64,000 nt of DNA from Hippasteria phrygiana (GCA_037893225.1 JAZGUH010000113.1:930001-994000); one strand, 5' to 3'. Counted from the stretch's first letter, positions 20,495 through 32,356 are shown. Made by a program: numbers and translations. Notes: generated by a model not told the origin, from the sequence alone.

Positions 20495-21801
20495 CAGTGA
20501 TGGAAATAGCTGGATTCGCATTGCAAAATGCGATACATTTTGCACAAAAAGCAAGGTAAACTTGAAAATGATTAGCATTTTTTGCAAATCAAAATTTCTT
20601 ATAAGATCATGCAGAACGACGGCCAACACTCGACATCCATATCCCTACTATACCTACGCAGTGACGACGGAAACTTTGGATTTAAAATAATAAATGGGAC
20701 TCGGCACGATTCAACAAATACATCGTTTTTATCCGATCCGTTCGATTGTTTGGCAAACACTGGCGCAATCTCACCCCCAGTGGGTCTTCGGTTTCTTTCA
20801 ATGGTTTTGCGCGACAAGGACTAGTTTGGGAAACGAGGCTGCTGCATCTTTGTGTGGTGATAAGCACGTGTAGTTCAGTACAGTACCATGCGGGCGCAGC
20901 GCAGATACTACATACACTTTACAGTGCGTGTTCGGTACGGTTGATGTTTATACCGACATGAACTATACGTTCCATGGTGACACGATTACGTTTGACATGC
21001 GTGGGCATGCTACATACACAGGTGAGGTGATGCATTTAATTTCAGTCGGAAAATGGCAGAAAGATATGCCATGGTTGAAACAGGAGGATCAGTCGGAGGA
21101 TATCCTATATTGTGCTCTTTGCAGATCACAGGAAACCAAAATGAAAACTGGGGGAATTTTTGTACACTTTCGTGAGGGAAATCACCGATCCATTTGAGCT
21201 ATTCGCCGATATTTTTGCGCTATTCGCCGATCATTCGCGCTATTCGCAGACTCAGATAGCGCTAAGCTGCATGCACAGCATGGAGCATGCGTCAAGACTA
21301 TCAAGGAATTGTTCCTGGAACTCTTGATATTTTCAAAAGAACCCCGGTTGGGCTTTTGCAATATTTAACTACAGGGGCTGAAATGGAAATGTACGTAACT
21401 AGTAAAAAATCCAATTCAGAAAGGACTCTCTGCAGATTGCCAGATTTTTTTTTATACATGTACATGTACCTGAATTTTTTTTTTTGTCTTTAGGCGAAGT
21501 AAAAAAAAAAATCTGTTTATTTTTGAATCCAACACTTTACATTCACAATTACACTGTGCAAGAACCAAGACCCAGAAGCATGGTGTAATTTGTTTATTTT
21601 TTTAATTTAATGCAATCTGTTGCTCATCTTTGGCACAACCATCAATCAATATTAAAAATTTGATGAAAAAAATATCATATAATTCCATTGAATTTGTTGC
21701 GTTTTGTTTTTTTCCTAGTCAATTTTATCACATTGCTAATCAAATGAAAATATGATTAGCATAATTTGCTAATCAATTTTTGTTTCTTATTTCCATCACT
21801 G
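20495..21801 (+). mobile_element. hAT-type element, 5-bp TSD, with zinc-finger exon
   Basis: Left end CAGTGATGGAAATA, right end TATTTCCATCACTG (adding C before TTATTTCC), a near-perfect inverted repeat with the hAT-like CAGTG start. CACTG is duplicated at 20490-20494 and 21802-21806. GATTAGCA subterminal repeats occur at both ends. A transposase-type zinc-finger exon lies at 21046-21197. The right-end sequence also occurs at 52076-52190. Only the DNA-binding exon is visible, so the copy is non-autonomous. Confidence 0.75.
21046..21197 (+). CDS. hAT transposase N-terminal zinc-finger exon (fragment)
   Basis: The acceptor GCATTTAATTTCAG| is followed by an open frame to TGA at 21195-21197. It reads KWQKDMPWLKQEDQ, then ILYCALCRSQETKMKTGG. 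The layout W....PWL, then CxxC about 14 residues on, is that of the TTF/BED-like zinc finger of ZNF862- and KIAA1586-like hAT transposases. The matching His pair is not seen before the stop, so the module is cut. It lies inside the hAT at 20495-21801 and would have bound its termini. Confidence 0.55.
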
Positions 21802-22581
21802 CACTGCATTAGCTACACGCACGCACGTTTTTCAATCCGGGTTGATAAAAATCAGTACATAAAATCAGTACTGAAATCCCTTTCATTTATCATATTCTTT
21901 TCTAGAATACATTAGTCTTAAAATCTGTTACAGCATCACCATCATACTGCATTTCTCATCCAAGTTGATAACAGGACCCCCCCCCCCCCATATATTTAAT
22001 GCAGCTACCATAAATATAACCATGTATGTAGGCATGTACAGTATGTTTCATTTTCTTTTAAAGTTGATTTTCTTAGTCAGAACAGATTGCATACAATGTA
22101 CAAACCGTTACCCTAATAACCCTAGGGTGTGTGAAAAGTCATCATCTGAGAATTGAGGACTGTTAGGGTTAAGACACGTATCATGGATTACAAATCAAAC
22201 AATGTTAGGTTTAATAATCAGCTTCCATCTCTGATCTCATTTTCAATTATATAATCATGTTTATGTGCCCACAATACATTAAGCTTATGCGCCTATCAAT
22301 TTACGAACACTAATTACAATAACTTTTCAAATTGTATGGATTCGCTGATTGACGGGTTGTTTTCTAAAATGTTTGTGGAAAATAGATAATACACAGCGGT
22401 GGCGATTTCTCATTAAGGTTGGGGGGGGGGGACGGAGAAAAAGCGCACAAACAATAACAACTTTGACGCACTAGTTGTGCAATGACGTCATCCTTATTGT
22501 ATTTGTTTAATTTGTTTTATTGTTATGAACCACGTATGAAGTACTATGGGGATGCTAAAAATAGGTAAACTTTATACTTAC
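21802..22581. other. Non-coding; decayed TTAA-type MITE
   Basis: A degenerate member of the TTAACCCTAAC family seems to lie at 22108-22172: left GTTACCCTAATAACCC, right GTTAGGGTTAA. C- and G-runs lie at 21976-21987 and 22424-22433. No exon found. Confidence 0.35.
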
Positions 22582-22728
22582 CTCTTGAAATACAAACAAC
22601 AAATATTGGAGATTACATCCATCCCTGACCAATAATTTTTCGAAAGAATGCACAATGAGTTCAACTGTTATTAGAGAGATCATGTAATCGGAAATTTTAT
22701 ATGTGGTGTCTCTTAGATCTTGTGTTTC
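22582..22728 (-). CDS. Predicted internal coding exon, unknown protein
   Basis: Minus-strand exon of 147 bp, exactly 49 codons in phase 0 at both ends. The acceptor is TTTTCAAAAATTTCCCAG| and the donor CAAGAG|GTAAGTAT is nearly ideal. The translation begins ETQDLRDTTYKISDYMISLI, continues as a helix-prone, leucine-rich stretch with FEKLLVRDG, and ends LLFVFQE. I do not recognise the family; the look is of an alpha-helical repeat protein. It probably belongs to the same minus-strand gene as 30648-30781, whose exon also ends in phase 0. Confidence 0.65.
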
Positions 22729-23154
22729 CTGGGAAATTTTTGAAAATGTGTGCTGTTTGTGTTTTTGTGCACACTGGTGCATGTAAAAGTCAATGACCCA
22801 TGGCAAAATATTGGGGAGGGGGGTGTGGGACACTGCCATAGCCGTCCCCTCCACAAAATATATTGGGGGGACGTGTCCCCCCCGGGATCGCAGCCCACGA
22901 CAATACATGTATTTGCACGCAATCTCAATCGGGCAGCAAAAAATGCTTGTCTTAGCCCGAGTTCTCGCATAACCAGAGTTCGTATTGATAACATTTTCTC
23001 CTATAGGAATGTGCACACTTCAGTAGGGACCAATGAAAATTCTCGTCTAAACCGAGATCTTGTGTTAACCGAGCTCTTATTAAAAGAAGTTGAATGTACA
23101 TGTATATTCTTGGCAGTGTATGGTCACAAATGTATGTACAGTGTTCACATACAG

Positions 23155-23373
23155 TTAACCCCTTGAGTACAGGTATTTTACGGGAGACGTCGAGGTGTCG
23201 CGGCGGTTCTGGCAGCCAAACGAACCGCTACAATGTGTTTGTGCAGTCAAGCATAACAAACAATAATCCAACAATGGATTGAAACTGCACGAACAGCGGC
23301 AAATGGCATCATCCGGCCTGGTGGCCCCTTTTTTTTTTATGCCATATGGCATCTTCCGTAAGCAAAGGGTTAA
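23155..23373 (-). mobile_element. TTAA-bounded MITE, TTAACCCCTTG family, copy 2
   Basis: The left end is TTAACCCCTTG, the right end GCAAAGGGTTAA. It is 219 bp, about 60 bp longer than copy 1 (15553-15725), including GGAGACGTCGAGGTGTCGCG. TTAA duplication and CCC termini fit piggyBac-like MITEs. A run translating to opposite orientation at 22798-22900 (GGGGGGACGTGTCCCCCC palindrome) precedes it but is separate. Confidence 0.75.
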
Positions 23374-23694
23374 AGAGCAACTAAAACGCCGATTACAATT
23401 TGGACTTTATAGACCAAAACTAATAGAACAAGTTTCGTGAGTCTGAAAAAACAAGTATTTTTGAGCCTTTTCCTTCTGAACCACTTTGACTCGATTCAGA
23501 AAAGGCCGAGGTCAACTGCGTGTCGTATCGCGGGAGTGATGACGTATACATAACATATGACCTCACTGTATTATATGACCATGTTTTACGTAGAGTCTGT
23601 ACGTATTTTTTTGTCTGAGGCTAGTATTACTTGCTGTGCTTTTTGCATGATGATTCAGGTGTAACACCACAGTAGTGCTGGGCGATACGACGAT

Positions 23695-23945
23695 AAAATG
23701 GCGGGGGGTTTGGTCACATTTTTCAAGCCCCAGGGTGGGGATTTTGGTCACTCATTTTGCCATTGTTTCCACATCAGAAGTTCAAAACCATGAGGTGGGG
23801 GGTGCCCCACCCATGTATGTCGGGGATTGTCACTAAAAAATTTCCCCAAGGGTGGGGATTTGGTCACTTCAAAAGTGACAATCCCCACATCTTGGGTGGG
23901 GCTGCCCAGGGAGGGGTGGGGAAGCAATTGATAGGTGCATAAGAC
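23695..23945 (+). repeat. Dispersed repeat rich in GTGGGGATT, copy 2
   Basis: Inverted relative to 5430-5640. GGTGGGGATTTTGGTCAC occurs twice with variation, and GTGACAATCCCCAC forms an inverted counterpart, so the RNA could fold. Confidence 0.7.
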
Positions 23946-24123
23946 AGGCATGAGAATGGGTTGTGTTAGAAAAAACTGGGAAATAGCGATTCACTATTAA
24001 TGACCCAATCAAGCCGTAGGCTTGGCCCGAGCCGAAGGCGATGCATGCCGGGGGTTTCAGGGGGCCAGGCCCCCCTGGTGGGGGTTGAAGGGGTCAGCAC
24101 CCCCTTTAGAAAATTTTGACAAT

Positions 24124-24360
24124 TTAGGTACTGAAAAGTAGCATCAGTTTATTACAAAGCGTGCACATCGGCTTCCCTGGTATATCTACCTTTCTGGCGA
24201 ACTCGCCGAGATTGCACTTTACTTTATCGGCAATACCACTTTTACCAGGCAGTTTAATTTCCACATCTTCCTCTAACCAAGACCACTTCCATTTTTCTTT
24301 GACACCTTTATCCGACTCCCGTACGAATTGTTCTTCATTTCTATCCAAAATTCTCGGCAT
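24124..24360 (-). CDS. Transposase-like N-terminal exon with CxxC motif
   Basis: Minus-strand frame of 78 codons. It starts MPRILDRNEEQFVRESDKG, then EKWKWSWLEEDVEIKLP, and near residues 54-68 reads KVDIPGKPMCTLCNK. The W.W.WL...V, then a K.D.PGK..C.LC half of a C2H2 finger, matches the start of hAT-like transposase-derived proteins common in marine invertebrates. The His half is missing; the frame ends LLFST. It lies inside the element 23673-26744. A real host gene of transposon origin is an alternative. Confidence 0.55.
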   Translation of the reverse strand: MPRILDRNEEQFVRESDKGVKEKWKWSWLEEDVEIKLPGKSGIADKVKCNLGEFARKVDIPGKPMCTLCNKLMLLFST

Positions 24361-26364
24361 TTTGAAGTCGGATGCCTCCGATATTTCACGATAATTTTAC
24401 TAAAACTTTTGTTCTTTCACGTACACAAAGGCCAAAGCGTTAACACGATGGCCGCTCAATCAACAACAGCATTTCCTAACGCTCATTATAGGGGATCGTT
24501 GATTGGACAATTTTTATGACGTTATGGAATACTTGATACCTAACGCGATCGTTGATTCGTTTAGTAAACTTCATCTCTGTAACAGCACTTCATCGCTCTG
24601 CGTACGTCGTGTAAATAGGATCGGACAAACGGGTTTATAAAACAGCTGGGAGCGTCTAAAAACAGAGCTACGAAGCCGACTTTAAAAGTGCCGATCTCGG
24701 GGCATTTCAGCAATGATATTTCCACAATTTCCCTAAAAAAAAAATCACCCTAGACCACCTCTACCCCCCTAAATTTTAAACTGGATTCACATTGAACTCG
24801 GAGAGGACATATTTTGGCCTCCAAAAAGCGGGAAACCGCGGAACGGCGGGAAATTCTCATGCCTGATAAGATAATTTACCACTTGGTGGCTTGGTGATAC
24901 GTACTGCAGGGGACATTTTAAGAAAATCACCAAATGACATTGAACAAGCGATCTGATAGTCTACAAAAATGGTGTAATTACTATTCATGGTAGGCAGCTA
25001 GAAAATGATCATTTTCACTGCAATTAGACCAAATTATGCTGATTGTATTGCAAAGATGTTTTTAAAACTTAACCACTGGTGTTACCCTTTGTGTTACCCC
25101 CAGTGTAATTTTCATAAAGTTAACCCTTAAAACTTCTCAAAATGTGGTTTTGTGTAGACTGAGTCATATTTAAATCTAGGCAAATTAGTGGGCGTATCCA
25201 TTTCAACCATTCATTGAGAAATGCTTCAATGCTTCTCTGCACTTGGGGCTGCTCGCACGTGGTTCGTGCCTCCTGCTGATAAGCTCTAAATAAATCGGCT
25301 GGTTCACGCGGATTGACTGTTGGTATCTACACAATTCGCTGGTACCCATCGATAGTCTAGTGGGCGGACTGAACACAACCTTGCCATGAAAATCACCAGA
25401 AAAAATGGAGCAAGCAGAACAAATATAACACAAAGGGGACACATAGCTGATTTAATACATCCATCGATTACCGTACTTAACAAGGAGCAAGGAGAATTAT
25501 TTTTACCCTCCGCGTGGCTGAATTAAACGGAAGGATGGATTATTGTATCCTTTGCTTGGAATATTATTGCTCACCTGTTCCGACAAGCTACATGTATGAT
25601 TGACAGCTCAACTTTTGCCCAGTATACAATTATTTATACATTGTAATACCATGTAACAAAATGTATACAATGTGTTCAGCTCCAGAGTTTCTTTGTGTAG
25701 GGCGCCCTTGGACTGCAAAGCCTGCGAAAATAAAACAAACAATATTCCATGCCAACCACACGTGGCATCTGGAGACTACATTTATCCAGCGGGCACTAGG
25801 TGATGGAGAGATCAAAACATTGCACAAATCCAGCATGTGGTGCTCGACTACCAGCATTTCAAAGTCATCCTGAATGTTTCATTAAAAATATTAAAAATCG
25901 TCTGTCTTAAAAGGGGAACAAGGGAAATTCTCTGGTCACATCGAACATACTGATTAATAACGTACAGTGGCCTACTTTTATTTTCTCATCTGACGAAATC
26001 TTGTGGTTAAAAACTCTAGAAGTTTTGCAAAAAAAAATTTTCGGTTCAGGATCATTTGTTTTAAATGCTAATTTAATTTTAAAAATTAAATGTGATTCAA
26101 CAACTCGCAGAAAAAAAATATAAATAGCGGAGAAAACTATTTTGTTCGGTTAAAAGTCTAAGTTTAAAATATTGGACAAGCTGTCAGTAAATCTGCGATA
26201 AGATGCAAAATCCATTAAAATGTTCTAAATATCTAAAGTATATAATTAGCGTACTCCGCACTTCATTGTAATATTTAGTTTCATTCACATGCAAATTAGC
26301 CAGCCAGCTCTGGCCATTTGAAGCACGATATGTGGGCAAGGGAAACCCCCCCCCCCCCCCCCCC

Positions 26365-26530
26365 CCCTTGTGTCGGTCATTGTGTTCCCGGAATCTCAGG
26401 AATTCTTTTAAGAAATCTAGGGGGATATGTTAGGTAACAATAGTCTGGAGTGTATAGGGTAATGGCTCTGGCTTGGTGGCGGTAACAAAGAAAAGGCTTT
26501 GATCCAGATATCCGCAGACTAAGCTTAGAG
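26365..26530 (+). repeat. GTGTTCCCGGAATCTC family, copy 1
   Basis: It shares GGTCATTGTGTTCCCGGAATCTC, AGGAATTC.TTT, GGATATGT.AGGTAAC and TCTGGAGTGTATAGGG with 33260-33420 and, inverted, 36164-36250. Written in pieces because the full block is longer. No coding content. Confidence 0.75.
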
Positions 26531-26752
26531 ACTACGCCGTTTCTCAATATTGATGGCTGGCCCAAGAACGGCCTCAAACAATAACTGCCGACAAACACAT
26601 CCGGCGATTATGTACATGTAGTTATGAACGAACTTTTGCGACATTTCAATCATGCTGAAATTTGTTTACGATTTTATCGCCATATCGGCGATATCACAAT
26701 GTAACAAAAACCAACAACGAAAAAAATCAATATCGTCAGCCCTACACCACAA

Positions 26753-27211
26753 TAAACATTTTAAAGTGTTGACATCTTAGTGAGACATTTTGAATTGGGG
26801 TTGTAGGCTTGTTCTTGCTGAAAAGTGAGTTATGAGTCATACTTTCCTTTGTTTGCAGTCGGCTTATATTGGGACCTGCGCGGCGAGTTGTGTGTGAGCT
26901 GATGCTATACTCTAGTCTGGCGACTTTGTTTATGCAGCCCTCATAAGGACCCGCACCTTCTCAGAACTACAAGCACTATTTCTGTTATAAGGTACCAGAC
27001 TCGCATGCAGTCTATTTACGGTACGGTACGTGTACAATGCATGTTGAGTCAAGCGAGCGTGGACAGGGAGACGGCTGGGGCTCTGGCTGCTTGAACCGGC
27101 AACCGCAGGGAATGTCGTCATGGTCTGGGGTGCGTGAGTCTGGGACAGGATTGGAATGCTCGGTGCCTTTAGAGTTGGAATGGCCCCAGCCTTCAAATGG
27201 AATTGTGCCTT
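26753..27211. other. Non-coding, no recognised feature
   Basis: Frames around 27037-27200 (both strands) are serine/proline-rich, but no splice context or motif supports them. Nothing else seen. Confidence 0.35.
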
Positions 27212-27217
27212 CAAACT

Positions 27218-28475
27218 CAGGGCTTGAAATGAACGACGGCCATGACGGCCAGTGCCGTCGTTGCCTTCTTACTGGCCGAGGTGCCCCACAAAAAATCTCA
27301 GTCTTCACGGCCAGTTTTGCCTTGCCCCATATTTACCTTGGCCCCCGTGCCCTTTTTGCAAAAACACAGCCACTACAATCCTTCATATTTGTTTTTTCGA
27401 TGTCATGCCAGCCCTTCATAAAATCTCGCTGCACAACACGTTGGCGATCGTAAATCACATGCACACAATATGTGCAGCATATGCACATACTTTGCACACA
27501 AACTGAATCTCTTTCGGAGTATGCCGATTCTTCAAGCATCAACACCCCCACCGCAAGATTAAATGTGTGTATTCGTACGTACACACAAATCAGCAGGAGT
27601 ATGTACATGTACGGCAACGTTTACGTGCAGTCAACTGACTTTCTTTTTCTCAGTACTTGCACGTGTGCGCCTCACAATACGCATCGATGTTCGTGTACGA
27701 GGAAGCGCGCCCTGTGGCCGGCGCTATGAAGCCTGCATTTGGCGCACTACATACAGTAACTTCATGAACTTTAATTTGGTCACAACACAGGGTGTTCCGA
27801 TTGTCAAAAGTTTCGATGAATAATTAGGCTAAACAATTCGATAGAGAAAGAAGATTTCTGCACGTTAATTCACAGAACTTGATCTATTTTGTCTGTGTAT
27901 GCATTTTCCGTGTTCATGAATTTATTTCGAGGTTGTACCGCTCGTACACCGCAGCGTGTTTCCCCGACATTTCCTGCCGCAACACGAGGTTCATCGCCCG
28001 CCACACAAAGTGCATCACAGACGCTTACCACCGTACGATAAACGGATAGTGTAGTTTCCCATCGTGGTTAGCGTTGTGCATAGTGATGTGTACGACCTAA
28101 ATTCTCCATGATTTTTAAGAATTATCGACCGTAAATATTTTTGACATTAATTAAGGCAAGTTTTGATCATTTTTTGTGGCAATTTTTTGTTATAGCTTTC
28201 GTAGCGTAAACGGAAATAGTTTAGGCTGAAATTCACATATAATTGAATACCCATGTGATCGGAAGCAGTATGTTTTTGGCCGCATAGTCTTACTCTTACT
28301 CTTAGTTAAATACGTTTTGAACGTAAAAAAAATCAACAATGCCGCGCCCTCCGTGCCCTTTCTGCAGATATAATTTGGCCTTGGTGCCCTACTTACTGGC
28401 CTTGGTGCCCTCCATAATTTTGCTTTATTCAAGGCCAAAGTGGCCTTGCCTTCAAATTACCAAATTCAAGGCCTG
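27218..28475. mobile_element. hAT-type element with CAGGGCTTGAAAT ends
   Basis: Left CAGGGCTTGAAAT, right AATTCAAGGCCTG, imperfect inverted ends. CAAAC lies at 27212-27216 and 28476-28480, a possible 5-bp duplication with one extra T at 27217. GGCCTTG.TGCCC, GGCCA.TGCCGTCG and GTGCCCTTTTTGC subterminal repeats occur at both ends. No transposase frame recognised. Confidence 0.6.
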
Positions 28476-29464
28476 CAAACCCAGCTGAGTTTTCATACTA
28501 ACACACTATCATCAATACAGTCTTTGGCGAAATGTTCTGCACATATTTTCGACCTTTTCGACAGCCGAAAATCAGATATTGTATTGTCTACAAAGCGGAC
28601 CCACTGTCGCCTTTAAACTCCATTCAGCACTGGGAATCACAGGAAGGTTAGGTCGGGGTTTTTGTCGCTGTTCCTCGTGCAACCCCCAACTACACACGAT
28701 CGAGGCATAATGATTATCTCAGAACTATGCTCATACTAAAATAATATCAAAATTAGACAAAAACGGGAAAACTGAGGAGTTATGTCGACAAAAACTCCTC
28801 CAGCAGCATCAACTCCACGTACGTACATGCACTAGTGTTTGGTTGTAGCATCAACCGGCTCTACACGTGTACGTCACTGGGTCACGTACATACATTTACA
28901 TACATAATGAGCTTTTGCGAAACAGGATAAATGGGTTCAGAATAACGACTCCTTTTTTGAAATAAAAAAATCCCTCTCGTCTGCAAACTAATCTCCATCA
29001 GTTGAAAGAGTATTTAAACTGTCGGAAAAGTCCAAAAAGTCAAAATTGTAATCAGCGTTTTAGTTGCTCTTTAATTTCTGTCTCGTTTTCCACAAATATT
29101 TAGAAGATAATAGGTTGTGCCACATATTTAGACGAGGGTTGGTTATTTTTCAAGATTTTGCTGTTTCTGACCAATGTTGATGGGGGTATTAAAGTAAAAT
29201 CTTTCCAATATTTGCACAACACAATGTACCGGTACATCGCGAAAAAAAACCAACATACACGCATACAATGTACAATATTGACATAATGAATTTAACATGG
29301 AGATTACCACAGTAGGCCAAAACTATTTTTTTTTCAACATTCACTGTAACCATGCAACTGTACCACACACAAAAAGGGATTAAATTTACACTTGTTACAC
29401 ACTATGCACAACAGCAAGCTGTAACATATGGTAGAAATGCTCTGGTGATGCATCTTACTATAAT
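28476..29464. other. Non-coding, no recognised feature
   Basis: AT-rich sequence. No exon or repeat termini seen; ACATGT-type tract minimal. Confidence 0.35.
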
Positions 29465-29690
29465 TCCAGGAATCTCTGTCTGGGCGTGTTGGGGTATTCA
29501 AACCGTGGACGAAAAATGTTGGAGAACAAAAGAAAACAATATCGTCCACGATTCCCAGCATACGTCTGTAATTGGGAGAGTGTACAAAGCCTATGGAGGT
29601 CTTCCGAAAAAGTTATTAAGTACAGACAAAAGAGGGACAATAGGACGTCGATACACGTTTGTATGTGTGTGTATGTATCCATAATTCGAT
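29465..29690 (-). repeat. Dispersed repeat of the 'TCTTTTGTTTGTAC' family, inverted copy
   Basis: Minus-strand copy of the unit at 33061-33260: CGTGTTGGGGTATT.AAACC, GTGGACGAAAAATG, GGAGAACAAAAGA and GGTCTTCCGAAAAAG. Other plus copies lie at 32668-32870 and 58320-58510. Long frames here (29352-29865) are translations of it. Confidence 0.75.
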
Positions 29691-29820
29691 AATCTCCAGA
29701 ACCGGGCACTGTATGAAGTTTTAAAAAGGCAGTTGTATTGCTCAGGACCAAAAAATGTGCAGTGTCGTTTGGATGAGCGGTTCTCAAAAAAGCTGCAAAA
29801 AAGCTGCAGTACCGGAGGCC

Positions 29821-30120
29821 TAGACCCGCAAACGTGGCAGTATAGACCACCACGCACTGCTGCACATTTTAAACGGGCACTGCACTGTACCACTACCGCC
29901 ACGGGTATAGATCGCCACGCATGGAATTAGACGTGATGTAATATGCAAATTAGACGCATGCGCAGTGTTACAAAACCAGCTCTTACAAAGAAACTTACTT
30001 CCAAAGCTGTGATACACGTGTGGCATGGAAACATACACCCGTGGCTTTTTTTAACGAAAGCCAAGCAATTTGTCCGTTTCGAACAGGCACACTTTGAACG
30101 GGCACTGCACTATGGACAAT
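29821..30120. repeat. Short direct repeat GGGCACTGCACT
   Basis: CACATTTTAAACGGGCACTG (29863-29882) and CACACTTTGAACGGGCACTG (about 30087-30106) are diverged direct copies bracketing about 200 bp. No further structure resolved. Confidence 0.45.
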
Positions 30121-30647
30121 GCACCACATTCTTCGCGCGTTCATGTACAATGTACATGACGAGTGCAGCAGAATAAGATCAGTAATACACAGGGTTAAGA
30201 TACATGTATACATGTACCAAATAACACCCGTCTTAATTAGCAGACCTCCACAGATATTATTAGAATCACTGCATGCACAGGATATGCTACATGTAGGTCA
30301 AATACCGTCATCCACTTTATGATGAATATCACTTCCGACTTTAAATCTTGGATTTCATTCTTTTGCACACGTAGATAGTGCCAGTATTGAACAAATTCAG
30401 TTTTTACAAACCAACTTGAGTCACTCCCATTATTAAATGTGAAATGTAAAATATTTAGACCACACTTGTACATGTGTGGTTGAAAATGAAATCCTTACAA
30501 ATTACATGTACAAACATGTACATGTGTACATGTACGTTCTATTATTTACTGTTCATCAAATCCTTCAGTAAAAAAAAACAACAACAGGAACTGATGAAAA
30601 AAGATACTAGCATTAATAGGATTAAAAAAGACAAACAACTGGCTTAC

Positions 30648-30781
30648 AGAAACAGGTGAAGAGCTCAAGTCGTCTCCGTCGTTAGACCGGTCGGTAGTCA
30701 TGGGAAGGAGACTGAATTTCACCTTAGGGGCAGTTCCGTTGTCTGACCCGTTTTCCGGGGAAAGAATCACCGTCCAAATTC
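30648..30781 (-). CDS. Predicted internal coding exon, unknown protein
   Basis: Minus-strand exon of 134 bp between the acceptor TTTTCCCCCACAAG| and the donor GTTTCT|GTAAGC. Two bases complete a codon, then 44 codons read IWTVILSPENGSDNG, KVKFSLLPMTTDRS and DGDDLSSSPVS, ending in phase 0. The mix of a beta-strand-like start and an acidic/serine linker looks like part of a secreted or cytosolic multidomain protein. I do not recognise it. It may share a gene with 22582-22728 and 16414-16489, downstream of eIF1 on the same strand. Confidence 0.6.
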
Positions 30782-32317
30782 CTTGTGGGGGAAAAGTTAA
30801 CATTTTGGGGATCAAATGTGGGAGAAACAAGCCTCCAACATACTACTGAAATGTAGAAATACCCCACCAGCTGGAACCTAGTCCATGTGTACACGAGTCA
30901 GCACACACATACACCAGCACTCAGCAGCCAGTGGTTTGTTGTGCTATACTGAGCAGTACATTGGCAGAGCAGTGTGTCCCTGTTGGGCATCCATCCATGC
31001 ATGTCTTTCACTTATGCACACACATAATGAACATCCACACAAAACAAGCACTAAGCAGACATATGGAACTTAAAACGGTCACGGTACGTCCCCGCACGTC
31101 TGAAATTAGTATTTCCAAAGTGGCACAAAGAGTGAACTGAAAGCCTTTATTCTGGAAGTCACTTTTGAGAATGTTGAACACTGGATAGTCTATATTTAGC
31201 TCATATGGTGCTATTTAAAATTCATGCATTGCGGCATTGTATTATGACAGTTTATTCCAAATTGAAGAAATAGGAATCGGGCGAAAAACAGTGGCTAGGC
31301 CTACGCCTACGCGGGGATTTCTGCACTTGCGTGTGCCCTACGTAATAAACACGTAAGAGAATCGACACGGCCAGACTTGGGTCAGTCCAGTATTTCCCCC
31401 TCTACGCGCCCGGTCCGTCATTTCCGCAAGAAGTGAGACTTGATAATATTCAATCGCCGTGTCGCGAGCCAAGTCATTAATTCATTAGAATTTCAGCATT
31501 ATTTCGGCCGTTTTTGCCTCCCCCATTCCTGGAGATTCAACAACCCCACGTGATTAACCAGACATGGCGGCGCACAGTGCACGAAACATGCCTACCGACC
31601 GGACCGATTGTACTCACTTTTTCAGCTGAACTGGCAGCTTACAGACAACAGCCAGCGTACAAAAACGGCTGGGAGTAGGAAGGAAGCTTTGTTAATTTGC
31701 AGAAATAACTTGGTCGAAAGAAGCTCCGTGGTTTAGGTTAATATTTTATAGTAAAAACTGTGATTGGTATGCCTCTTCCTCTTGGAACGTACGACATTAT
31801 CGCGCAGGGGACGATACTTGCACATGCGCATTTACAGCAGACCAACTTGGGCTGGGATTTCTAATTACACGAATTATTACGCTTCGCGTGAAATTGCTAC
31901 TTTTATTACTTCACATCGCAACTGAATTATCCACGAACTAAATCTGTTTCTCTGGTGACGGAGATTTGATCATTTTAGCTGTTGCAATGGGAATTTGATC
32001 ATTAATAATTAATAATACGAGGCACTATTTTGTAGTGTAGTCCACTTTGTACACAAGGCACGCGTGATACAGCTGATTTGTAATGCGGTTTCGAGTGCGC
32101 AATGCGGCTCAGTGCCCCTGAATACAATTAGAGAAACCCGTAGATTTAAATACCAAGATCATGAATATTCACATATTTGCAAGTCTGCGGCCGGCTGCGA
32201 GTGGCCGGCCGTGTTGATATACATTTATAAGGCCAGGCGCTGCAGACTAGACTCTAGTTTTAGATAAAAAACGACTTCATTCAAGTCTATTCCCTGTGGT
32301 CTGGCATAGCAGCACAC
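30782..32317. other. Non-coding, CpG-richer segment at 31.3-31.7 kb
   Basis: Region 31290-31690 is richer in CpG than its surroundings and contains an ATG in both directions (ATGGCGGCGCACAG at 31564 plus; ATGACGGACCGG near 31425 minus), but neither frame has a convincing donor. It could be a promoter for the minus-strand gene with the exon at 30648-30781; this is inferred. Confidence 0.3.
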
Positions 32318-32356
32318 CATGCATGGAGCATGGACTTCCTCCATGCATGGAGGAAG
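32318..32356. mobile_element. Two abutting micro-hairpin copies (partial)
   Basis: CTTCCTCCATG at 32335-32345 is joined directly to CATGGAGGAAG at 32346-32356, a perfect 22-bp palindrome that places the end of one hairpin unit against the start of another. CATGCATGGAG precedes it. No clear TSD. Half units without a partner arm occur at 38113-38128 (CATGGAGGAAGGAA) and 52042-52051. Confidence 0.6.

Larger units (their letters stand above)
23673..26744. mobile_element. 3.1-kb hAT-like element, 8-bp TSD
   Basis: The left end begins TAGTGCTGGGCGATA and the right end, read inward, TAGGGCTGACGATA. Flanks are CACCACAG (23665-23672) and CACCACAA (26745-26752), a 7-of-8 target duplication. Inside are the dispersed repeat 23695-23945, a GC-rich stretch with GGGGGCCAGGCCCCCC near 24060-24080, the minus-strand zinc-finger exon 24124-24360, a fragment of the GTGTTCCCGGAATCTC family at 26370-26470 and poly-C at 26346-26367. 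The interior is a patchwork, so long inactivity is likely. Confidence 0.6.

Noticed and set aside
25560..25625. Minus-strand exon before the GTGAGC donor at 25575
   Set aside because: The donor is good, but the only acceptor gives a 46-bp exon without a pyrimidine tract, inside a decayed transposon.
31400..31690. Short exon with pyrimidine-rich acceptor near 31.64 kb (minus)
   Set aside because: It leaves a phase that does not match the exon at 30648-30781, and the translation is too short to judge.
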